This document shows, piece by piece, positions 55,278 through 64,000 of a DNA stretch of 64,000 nucleotides. The stretch's first letter is position 1. Each line of letters opens with the position of its first letter. The notes below the pieces were generated by a model. The model was not told the DNA's origin. It saw nothing but the letters and a program-made list of their open reading frames with translations, and did no database searches. Origin of the DNA: Thinopyrum elongatum (taxonomy: Eukaryota; Streptophyta; Magnoliopsida; Poales; Poaceae); contig CM022303.1 of NCBI GenBank assembly GCA_011799875.1, forward strand, positions 733,375,765 through 733,439,764, read 5' to 3'. A program made the translations under genes and the position numbers.

Positions 55278-55903
55278 TTGTACCAAAATTCAGTCATTGG
55301 CAGCCAACAGTGCCAAGTCCTAGGACGATCTTGTACAACGCAACGTAAGTATTGCTCGAGACATTGATTGACACGCCCGCTTTGCCCATCCGTCTGAGGA
55401 TGGTGTGCCGTGCTATAGTGCAAAGTCATGCCCACTGCTATGAACATGTCTCTCCACACGTGACTTGTGAAAATTGTATCACGGTCAGAGATAATGGATA
55501 GTAGCACCCCATGTAAGCGAACCACCTTATCAATGAACAACTTGGAAACCGAATGAGCTGTGTATGGATGATGAGGTGGAATGAAGTGAGCGCACTTTGT
55601 TAAACGATCCACGATGACCAAAATGACATCAGCACCCTCTGACAAAGGCAGTCCTTCGATGAAATTCATGGTGATTTCTTGCCAAGGAGCTTGTGGTGGA
55701 GGTAAAGGTTGCAGTAAACCTGCTAGTTTCATGTTTGAGTGCTTTACTTGCAAACACACCATGCATTGCCTTACAAATAAATCAACTGCCAATTTCAGTC
55801 CTGGGCAATAGTAAAGCTTTTTTGCTCGTTGGTAAGTTGCGTTAATGCCTGAATGTCGTCCAACTGCACTGTCATGCAGAGTAGCTATTAATTTGGTTTG
55901 CAT
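55278..55903 (-). pseudogene. Gypsy integrase, truncated and active-site mutated
   Basis: The zinc-binding part (LHDSAVGRHSGINATYQRAK and CMVCLQVK; H-H-C-C) is followed by the catalytic core. It reads ITMNFIEGLP where families have MDFI.GLP, so the first Asp is Asn (codon 55664-55666). The second Asp (SDRDTIF) is kept. The Glu of TDGQ.ERVNQ is Gly (SGRVNQ, codon 55376-55378). The frame is cut at WYN by the Helitron end. Two of three DDE residues are therefore lost. Confidence 0.8.
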
Positions 55904-55996
55904 AGCAAGGTTGTCTCCAATTACTAACCTCCCGTTGTAATTAATCAGCCCTTATTCCAGAGCAAAGCCTTTAGCATCAGGAGAATGTATTGCGAA

Positions 55997-56640
55997 CTAT
56001 TGCAGTAGAGTAAGCATATCTGAGTCAGTGTTGTATGAATTCAACACTTCCTGAACCCAATCTAGACGATATACAGAAATTGCATTTGCTTTAAAATGAT
56101 GCCCCACACGTGAGGGAGAATCTGCAACTCCATTGTCAAATCCCTTTTTGTACTTGAACTGAACTTGCAGTCCTACTAATTTGGCCATTGCCTTGCACTG
56201 CAGATCAGTAGTCAATTGTTGCTCTGTCAGAAAGCACAAGCTTTTGTGATCTGTCAGAATAGTAAAAGGGCCTGATTGCAAATATTGTCTCCATTTCTCT
56301 ACTGCCATGACCACTGCAAGTAATTCCTTTTCGTATATAGATAGCAACCGGTTCATGCTACCCAATTCCTTGCTCATAAAAGCAATAGGTTGGCCCATGT
56401 GCATCAGAACTGCCCCAACTCCAGTGTCACATGCGTCCGTTTCTACAAATGGCACACTGAAATCCAAAAGTGCAAGGACTGGTGTCTGCATCATGAATGT
56501 TTTCATAGTTTGGAACGCTGATGTCACCTATTCATTCCACTCAAACCCTTTCTTTGTGTGTGAGGGGTTTGGAGATCAGACCATAATTCTGAACAAACTT
56601 GCGATAATATCCTGTCAACCCGACGAACCCACGCAATTCA
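55997..56640 (-). pseudogene. Gypsy RNase H domain
   Basis: Reads MKTFMMQTPVLALLDFSVPF, ETDACDTGVGAVLMHMGQPI, EKELLAVVMAVEKWRQYLQ and TDHKSLCFLTEQQ. This is the RT-linked RNase H of Gypsy pol, with the first Asp (DACDTGVGAVL) and the Glu (EKELLAV) visible. It normally degrades the RNA template. A frame change near 56540 separates it from the RT end, and there is a stop at the C-terminus near 55997. Confidence 0.8.
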
Positions 56641-57210
56641 GTTGCAGATGAGGGTAAAAGCCGTGATGCCATCGCTGCTGTCTTTTTTAGGATTCGTGGC
56701 CACTCCGGCGTCAGAAATAACATGTCCAAGATACTGAATGCTTTTCTGCCCAAAAGAACACTTCGAGACTTTTGCAAAGAAACTTTTGTGACACAAGGTT
56801 TCTAAAACAGAGCGAAGATGCAGCAAGTGCTCCTCCCATGAGGCACTGTAAACCAGAATGTCATCCAGGAAAACAATGATGAACCTGCGTAAGAATGGTG
56901 TGAACACGACATTCATGATGCACTGAAAGGTGGCAGGGGTGTTTGACAGACTGAATGGCATCACCCGAAACTGAAAATGTCTGTGATACATTTTAAACGC
57001 AGTCTTCTCTTCATCTGCTGGACGCATCTGAATCTGGTGGTATCCCGCGCAAAGATCCAGCTTCGAAAAGAATTTTGTTCCTGCTAACTCATCGAGTAGC
57101 TCATCCACAATGGGCAATGAAAACTTATTCTTGATTGTTAGCTTGTTCAGATGGCGGTAATCAACATAGAAACGCCAGGTTGCGTCCTCCTTTTTCACCA
57201 GCAGAACATG
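56641..57210 (-). pseudogene. Gypsy reverse transcriptase
   Basis: Recognisable RT blocks in order: ATWRFYVDYRHLNKLTIKNK, PIVDELLDELAG, FFSKLDLCAGYHQIQMR, TAFKMYHRHFQFRVMPFSLS, and the catalytic box [23 protein letters not shown] follows at the thumb. The catalytic aspartates (LDL and LDD) are present. A frameshift near 56690 and another near 57200 break the polyprotein. The sequence type is Ty3/Gypsy, probably a chromovirus. Confidence 0.85.
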
Positions 57211-57374
57211 TTACGTAAATGGGCTCATACTCTGTCACTAGCGCGTAGCATCTCTATGAGCTGCCATTCAATCTTGTCCTTTTGAAGGGGAGAATAACGG
57301 TAAGGTCTAGCATTGAAAGGTTGCGCATCATTTGTCAATGTGATTGCATGATCCATTTCTCGTCGGGGCGGCAG

Positions 57375-58060
57375 CTACTTTGGTTCAGAAAATACATTAG
57401 CAAATCCTATCAGCAATTCTTGAAGATCTGGTGCTACTTCCTGACTAATTTGTGTCTCTGGATGAATGGTATCCAACACTGCCAAGGCCCACACCTCATT
57501 GTTGTTTAGCCATTGTAACAGCAATTCTGCCCGCAGCTCCTGTAGAGCCACTTGTTCCCCAACAATTAGTCCTTGGAGAGTAAATGATGCTCCTTCATAC
57601 TCAAATGTGAGTGTCTTTTTTCCCCAATGACAATTCATAGGACTAAAATTTTCTAACCAATCAATGCCTAAAACTGCATCATAGGCTCCAAGATCCAATA
57701 CACGCATGTCCATGGTAAAAACTTGCCCCTGAATGTGCCAACCCATCCCTTTCACTTGAGCATTGGAATACATCATATCCCCATTGGCCACATGCACCGG
57801 AACTGAAGGTACCTCAGACAACACACATTTAGCTCGCTCTGCAAATGAATGGTTGAAAAAGGTATATTTGCTACCAAATCCACGAGCAGTAGAATCATCT
57901 GACCATCTACAGTTGCCCTCAGACGAACTGTGTGCAGTGCCTCAGTCCTAGTGATTGCATGTACAGATAGTTGACAACACTCAGCCAGCTCTATAGTTTC
58001 GTCATGTAGATCTAGTGCATGAACTACATCGTATGATAGAACCTCTCCATGTGCGCCCAC
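57375..58060 (-). pseudogene. Gypsy retropepsin region
   Basis: HALDLHDETIELAECCQLSV and HTVRLRATVDGQMILLLVDL lead to the protease active site. Families read LLVDSGS there, but here it reads LLVDLVANIPFS, so the catalytic D-S-G is lost. The following frame (57824-57375) has VPVHVANGD, RVLDLGAYDAVLGIDWLENF and the linker to RT. Frames differ between the two halves. Confidence 0.75.
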
Positions 58061-59090
58061 TTCAATCGTCAGGAGCTGTCCCGTGCGGCGACAGTGATGT
58101 TCCTTGATGTATTTTTCTCACACTTAAAAGCAAAGACCTTTGGCTCGGCAAAAATCTCACAGCTAACGCTCGCGATTAAAGTCGTCATTGCCTGTACGCC
58201 GGGGCCAATCTATTCGAGGCGCGACTGCAGCGACTGGCACTGCTGCCATCGTCGTGGGGTGCTTGGTTGGTGCTGGAGGTCATCCTCGTGGCCGATGCAA
58301 CTCATCCTCCTCCTCTTGTATGCATGTCAAGGACGAGGCCCATGTGATACTCATCGGTGCCTGGAGCCGTACGGGCGCACCGAATGTCATAGCGGAGGCC
58401 GAGCATGAACTGGGTGATAAACCAACGCGCAGTCAGCGAGGGATCGAGGGCCGTCAGGTGGTACATAGCAACCTTGAATTATTGCTTGTAGTCGGCTACA
58501 CATCTTGTCTGCTTGAGTTGCAACCATTTTCCTAACTGACCATCATACTCATCTTCACTGAATTCTTCCAGAACAGCCGCCACAAAATTGTCCTAGGAAA
58601 TCAGTCATTGTCGGCATTTATATGCCTGAAACCACATCGCTGGATGGCTCTTGAGATGCAGAGGGGCAAGATTAACCCAGTGATGTGTTGATGTTCTGTA
58701 TAGCTCGAAATATGTCATGCACATGTCCACCCACAACTGCAGGGCTTCCCCGTTGAATCTAGGAAAATCCAACCGAGGTGGCCTGGATGTGTACTCATCG
58801 GACCGTTGAATGTCCTGCTCATGGTCATATGACGAAGAGGGAGCGGTGACATACCCTGGCTGTAGTGGAGGAGTCGGTAATTGTAGTGCTCTCGAGTTGA
58901 CGAGTAGCGGTACCTTGCCGGCGGTGTGTAGCACCAAAGGTGGGGCGGGGGTGGTGGTGACGGTACCTCCATCACAGTGGGCTTGCTGGGTCGCCGAGGC
59001 GGCGCTTGAAGAAGTCCAGGTCCTCCCCAAAGTCCTCGATCTGCTGGTGCAAACACCCCACATCACGCTGATGGCCTTGAAGTCGGTGGT
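58061..59090 (-). pseudogene. Gypsy gag of the 55278-59090 element
   Basis: The gag core RPPRLDFPRFNGEALQLWVD and MTYFELYR lies at about 58780-58690. The C-terminal half is frame-broken. A degenerate knuckle FKCEKNTSRN is at about 58110-58140. The N-terminus is cut at 59090 by an Athila-type LTR in the opposite orientation. Together with the pol pieces it forms one decayed minus-strand element, related to the one at 50128-53230. Confidence 0.7.
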
Positions 59091-60062
59091 TGATAACCCA
59101 CAAGTGTAGGGGATCACAATTGTCTTCGAGGGAAGTATCACAACCCAAATTTATTGATTCAACACAAGGGGAGCCAAAGAATATTTATAAGCTTTAGCAG
59201 TCGAGTTATCAATTCAACCAGACCTGAAACAAATGATTGCTTGCAAGAATTATTAGTAGCAATGACAATATGGTGAATGGAGTGGTGTATGTACCAAAAT
59301 AGTATCATAGTAGCAAAATACCCGGCAGTTGCCAAGTACAAGTAACTTAAAGAGAGGAACAATAGTGTTGAACGTAGGCATAGGGATGGATATTGGGACA
59401 TTGCATGGATGATTTCTAAATGCAAATAGACAATTGATAGGGATCACACACTAGCTCATGTTCTTGAATTATCGTAGGCATGTATTCCATATGTTGAGAG
59501 ACGTGCTTAAAAATAACTTGCCTCTCATTTACAGTCCAATCCATAAAGAAAACTAAGGGTTATGAAGGTGACCTTACGGGTCAACCGGAACAATGCATTA
59601 ACACTCTGTAGAATCAACACATTCATATGTTTGGCATGAGCATGAAATATTTCATTATGTACTTTTTCACATAATCTATGTTACTTACCACACTTTTATG
59701 TATTAGAGAGATGCACTTGGTGAACCTATGAACCCCGGTCCAGTTTTTAGTATAAGAATCACCTTCCAACAACTTTTACACGCACTTTTATTTTCAACTT
59801 TTTTATTCCGAAAATACAAAAATATCATTTACCACATTATCTTTTAATTAACTTGTGCAACTAGCAAGACTAGCAAGATTGACACCCTTGTTAGCTCTGT
59901 TGGGGACACAAGTGAAGTTTTATTTGTGTTGCAGAACATTAAACTGTTGCAGAATACCATTGTCTCCACGGATTGATACTTTGGTTTCTCACGGAGGAAA
60001 AACCTGCTACGTGCTACAAACTCCTACACTGGGGAGCCCAACAAGGCACATTACAATTAGCA
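59091..60062 (+). repeat. Athila-type 5' LTR
   Basis: Starts TGATAACCCACAAGTGTAGG. It contains TTTATTGATTCAACACAAGGGGAGCC (59147-59172), a widely repeated Triticeae motif, and ends near TTACAATTAGCA, 9 bases before a primer binding site. No matching 3' LTR is in the window. The 3' border is approximate. Confidence 0.65.
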
Positions 60063-60071
60063 GCCCTTTTC

Positions 60072-60089
60072 TGGCGCCGTTGCCGGGGA
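60072..60089 (+). other. Primer binding site, Athila-type (TGGCGCCGTTGCCGGGGA)
   Basis: TGGCGCCGTTGCCGGGGA is the typical PBS of grass Athila-lineage elements, complementary to a tRNA-Asp end. It sits just after the LTR. Confidence 0.85.
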
Positions 60090-60273
60090 GGTAAAAAATT
60101 TCTATAATAGGTTCAGTATCACTTATATTATCTTCCTTGTTTTATATCTTGCCTAGTTGTAGGTTTTTTTTATCCTTGTTAGTGTTTTTGTTTTGCAAAA
60201 CTATCAAAAACTCCAAAAATATTTATAATTTCAGCACCTAGTTACTTTTTGTTTAGTAGTTGTAATAGAGAAC

Positions 60274-60519
60274 TTGGGCAAGATTCCCACACATGAGATG
60301 GAGATCCTAACCTTTAAACAGAGGGGAGGAGAGAGTTTGAAAGATGCTTGGTTCAGAATTAGGAAACTAAATGATAATGCTACAACCAAGTGTTCAACAA
60401 GTTTACTCCTTAGGAATTTCTATATTGGAATGTCAACTTTGTTCAAACATGTACTAGACACACTTTCTGGAGGAAACTTCCTAGGTAGTAATACTTTGGA
60501 TTCTTTCAATGTTTTATAA
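60274..60519 (+). pseudogene. Athila-type gag fragment
   Basis: The plus-strand frame reads FKQRGGESLKDAWFRIRKLN, then LLLRNFYIGMSTLFKHVLDT and LSGGNFL. This matches the retrotransposon gag segment F.Q...ESL.EAW.R......F..GL......+D...GG. It covers only about 80 codons. In intact relatives it is part of a long gag-pol. Confidence 0.65.
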
Positions 60520-61190
60520 AGTCTAGTTGGTCCTTCACTTAAAGAAAAAGAAAAAGAATCAGAGCTGGCTTGAAAAAATGCTATGATCATAGAAAACCTT
60601 GAAAAACTATATGAAGCTATTCATATCTTGGAGCCATTAGAAAAGAACACTAAAACACTTCAAAGCTCTCTTGATAGGTTGAGTACCTATTTTGGACATA
60701 ACTTAAAAAGGTTAGGGGAAACTGAGAAAAAATAAGTACCTTGAATACAGACGCAACGCTAATTACCCCACGTATTGAAAAACTAGAAACTATCATGGGA
60801 ATACTGAGTGATGCTTTTGGAAATAGAAGTGAGAAGGGAGGAACCTCCATGAACTCATCCCCTACTATTATGTATGTTCCAAAGAGTGTGAGGAAACTAA
60901 TGGGTAAGAAAGATCCACCCCCTGAGGTGAAGGGAAGTGGAGAAGATAAAACTTGAATATCCTTCAAAAATTATCATGCCTAGCTCAAAGGCATTAAAGA
61001 AAGCGCTTTTGGGAGGCAGCACACAATTAGATTTTAGTTTTGCTTGAATAATGTAGAACTTGCTACCTTACTATAGCAAAGTTGTTTTGTTGTTTTCTTT
61101 CAATAAAGTGTCAAGTTATGCAATTAGTTTAAGTGACTATGCTATATGCTGAAAGATGTTCTGTTTTCTGTTGTTTGTTGTTTTTGTAAG
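60520..61190 (+). repeat. Athila-type internal remnant to about the element end
   Basis: Short plus-strand frame 60741-60956 (KKDPPPEVKGSGEDKT). Then CATTAAAGAAAGCGCTTTTGGGAGGCAGC (60992-61020), a motif common downstream of Athila genes in Triticeae. The rest of pol is missing, so this is a deletion derivative. The right border is unclear. Confidence 0.5.
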
Positions 61191-62572
61191 AACCCATGTG
61201 GCTTACTGGAAAGTGCTTTTGACTTGAAATTTTTACAGAGCAGAGCCATGTATGTCTAGTTTTTAACCTAGAGCTCTGTTCAGGAAGGAAAAGCAAGGGG
61301 TCGACCCCGCGTTAGCTTCTTGGTGCAGAGGGGAGCTCAGGACTGGGCTGAATCAAAGAGAGGGGCAGTGGAGCTGCGGGTACCCGTGGTGGGCATCGCG
61401 GCAGTGCTGATCTCCTCGAGCTCGACTGGGTGGTTCCTGGAGGCAATGCCGCACTCTAGACATCGATTGGGAGTGTAGTGAGGGAGTGGGTGAGTAGAGA
61501 GGCTGGCCGGGGCTCCTTTTTATAGCGGCGGGGGAGACCGAGGTGTCTGGCTGCGCCGGTGACCGCATTGAAGACGGTGGAGGCGTTCCAATGGGGACAG
61601 GCGGACGAGGTAGGTGCTAAGTATGTGTGGAGGGCAGGACCCGGTGAAGTGGTCCTATGGCAATGGCCGCGGCGAGCTTATCTCGACGTGCGCCCGTGGC
61701 CGTGGTCACAACGTTGATGGGGACGACAAGGGGATTGTGGGGCTTTGGGGGGGGAGTTAGTGCGGGGAGACGTGTTGCTTATCCATGCGCGCACGGCCAC
61801 AGTGCCACGGTGTGAGCACTGGCACGCCGAAGCGCCATTACAGCAGTGCTGCTCTGGTCGGACGGTGTCACCGTGTCAAAACCGGCATGAGGACGAGTTC
61901 GACGCTCTTGATCACGGCTGAGGCTGAGATTTGGTATGGTCGTGTCCCTAGGGGTAAGGCAGGTTCTGGGAAAGTTTCAGCTCAAATGGATCATGTCCAC
62001 TTCACTGACATGGTGGAAGTTCCCTGCTGCCCAGTTTTGAAAATAATTTCTATAGGGAGCAATTGGACAATCTTGGGGCTGTAATTAATAGAGTAGATCC
62101 TAAAGCGAATGTAGAGACTACACAAAAAGTTTGAAGCCCAAGATCCAAGTTTAAATACCAAGAACATTTTTTGTTATGTTTCTGGCAGAAACTTTGGGGA
62201 ATTTTAAAGACAAAAGGATGTACTAGAGTATCTCATGTTTTTGCATATTTGAAACATACATGATCATAAGATACTACCAGAATTTTCTTGGCAGAAAATA
62301 ATATGTCCAAAAGGGTGCCCCTTCACAAAGGGGTTTAAAAGGGGATTTTCTTTGAAAAAGAAAATAAATAGTTTATCAAAAAGCCTGGGGCTGAAATTGA
62401 TATATGTGAAAGAGCATAGGTAGTTGAAGATTTGACTAGTTAAGTTCATGCTCATTTGCCTCTTGGAAAATGGGGTAACCATTTTCTTGAATTAATTCAG
62501 AGAAGGGAAATCAAAGCAAAATGAAATTTCAGAAAAAGCAAGGGTAAAATTTGTGAAATTTGGTCTGTGACA
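61191..62572 (-). repeat. Minus-strand Gypsy LTR
   Basis: On the minus strand it begins TGTCACAGACC at 62572 (the TGTCAC start is common to chromovirus LTRs). It continues through AT-rich U3 to a TATA box (CTATAAAAAGG, 61514-61524), then a C/T-rich leader. It shares short blocks with the LTR at 4616-6473: TTTCTGGCAGAAACTTTGGG occurs in both (6037 and 62180). The lower border is not defined. GC-rich frames at 61353-62084 are not genes. Confidence 0.5.
61514..61524 (-). promoter_or_regulatory. TATA box of minus-strand LTR
   Basis: CTATAAAAAGG on the minus strand, followed by a pyrimidine-rich leader. Comparable in placement to the TATA at 5523. Confidence 0.45.
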
Positions 62573-64000
62573 AGGAGGGGCCATCGGAGCCCCGGCGCTG
62601 CTGGTTTCTTCCGCTTGTTCTTCTGCCGGCCGCTAAGATTGGGCTCCGACGCTGCCAGCAGCAACGCGCCGAAGAACACCAGGCCATGAGCAGCAACCAA
62701 AGGCTGAGTAGCCGAAGCTACGGGTAAGTTCGCCACCGGTGGCACACCAAACCGAGGCGGCCCAGCGGCCTGCCCGAAACCGCCGGCGCTGCAGGTAGCC
62801 ACCGTGGGCGCGGCCTGGGAGACGCCCTACAGGTTCGGAGGGGGGCCTCCCCTAGATGCGTTGACGTCGCGATCTGTCATTGACGGTGGAAGGCGGGGTA
62901 GAGCGTCGGCGTACGATGGTTGACGAAGCGCACGAGGCGAAGCCGAGCGAACAAGAAGTTTCGATTGATATGCTAGGGTTTCCAGCCGATCGAACCCATC
63001 CGCGAATAACGCCTGGACGTAGGGTTAGGTCCGCCTGCCGCAGCCTTCGATCGCCCGCTGAACCATGCATCACGGGCTCGCTCGTCAGAGACTGCGGCGA
63101 CAGAGGTCCCTCACGCAGGGACGCAACTGGGACGCCCGACCCTCCAGCGGCCGCGACGTTTGAATCGCCGAGAGCACGGGATCGCCCGCTGATGACTCTA
63201 AGACGACCGCATCCGTCGCCGATTCCTCGCCAGTGACCGGAGCCGAAGATTGCGGATCGTGAACCGCCTCCGTCAACTCCATCACCGCGGCCGGGGAAGA
63301 GGCCGCCGCCGGGATGAACGCGGCCAGCGCGACGGGTTGCACCGTGTGAGGACGCGGGAGGGACCCCTTCCATGGCCGGATGTGCACCCCGCGCGGAGTT
63401 GAACGCGAGGTTTGCAGTGGCCCCTTCCATAGCGCTCCGGTGAGACTCGGCATGCAGACGACGGACCATTAGCTAAAACAGAAATCCCGCTCATCTTTCC
63501 GGGAGGAGTCACCGGCGATGAAGACCCACGCCGCTCCCAGACGTGCGAGGCGGGCGTCGGAAGCCCAAGTCCTCCCAGAGTTCCTGGACTATCTCCTCCT
63601 TTGTCTTCTTCCTCCGCGATTGCACGGTAGACCAGGGCCGTCCTCCATCGACGCGATCATCACCGGACAGGACCACGTCGGCTGCTTGAACCGCCACGCG
63701 TTCCGCATCGGGCTGCAGATCGTCATCTTCGGCGGCCAGCACCTCAAACCAAGGGCTGGATCCTGGTGACCCTGAAGCCCGCGAAAGAGCCCCTGGAGCC
63801 AGGGTTAGCCGTCGCTGATTCGGGAAAACGCGTGACCGACGCGCACAACGCAATCGACGAGCACCATCTCATTGTCGGTCGTAATCGTCTCCCCATCGCG
63901 CAAATGACGGCCCTCCTCGATCTTCCCGTTGATGGATGGTCGAGTAACAGCCAATCCGATCTGCCATCGAGGAAGGCAGTGGAGAAAGTCGCAGACCAGC
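62573..64000 (-). pseudogene. GC-rich, possibly LINE ORF1-like fragment
   Basis: A set of minus-strand frames with GC-rich codons. 63853-63509 contains VQSRRKKTKEEIVQELWEDL followed by GFRRPP, which resembles the N-terminal part of plant L1-type LINE ORF1 (families read RRKRTKEEL..EFW.E.GFPTP). Other frames (63469-62852 and 62802-62573) could be the same gene after frameshifts, since their directions agree. I see no zinc knuckle, endonuclease or RT. Cut at 62572 by an LTR start and at the window edge. It could instead be a host gene fragment. Confidence 0.3.

Overview
This is plant nuclear DNA. The transposon families point to a Triticeae grass (wheat, Aegilops, rye or barley type): a 12-kb CACTA element with CACTAGTAGAAAA ends and TGGTCCCGGTT subterminal repeats, a BARE/Angela-type Copia LTR, Athila-lineage Gypsy pieces, and a TGTAACACCCC Gypsy element with very long LTRs. 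I see no intact host gene, rRNA, CRISPR array or prokaryotic feature. Almost all of the window is nested mobile DNA.

Layout: 1-6473 is a minus-strand chromovirus-type LTR split by a Helitron (1088-4615). 6474-7885 is a truncated Copia LTR. 7891-36196 is a Copia element (TSD TTAGC) with decayed pol remnants. Inside it sits a non-autonomous Gypsy element (11730-30765, TSD CTTAC) with long LTRs, one intact ORF and a chromodomain ORF. Its interior contains a second, indel-rich copy of about 8 kb and an artificial 25-N gap, most likely an assembly artefact. 36202-50125 is an Athila-type ORF1 region split by the CACTA element (37244-49202, TSD TAG). 50128-53230 is the gag-protease part of a minus-strand Gypsy element interrupted by a solo LTR (50815-52325, TSD GAAGT). 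53231-55277 holds LTR-like sequence, a MITE end and a Helitron 3' end. 55278-59090 is a second minus-strand Gypsy element (integrase to gag). 59091-61190 is an Athila-type 5' LTR, PBS and gag remnant on the plus strand. 61190-62572 is another minus-strand LTR. 62573-64000 is GC-rich, possibly LINE ORF1.

How the parts work: the CACTA element carries a broken TNP2 transposase gene and a broken second ORF with an Ulp1-like tail that lacks its cysteine. It also carries a small intact coiled-coil/membrane ORF. Most striking is a large palindrome whose two arms each encode the same fragment of a SNF2-type helicase (SGTPFQNN motif). That is captured host sequence arranged to make a hairpin transcript. 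The long-LTR Gypsy element encodes only a protein with a pattern resembling a dsRNA-binding domain, plus a chromodomain, and must borrow its enzymes.

Limits: family names rest on remembered motifs, not searches. Exon borders are by eye. Several element borders, marked by lower confidence, are approximate.
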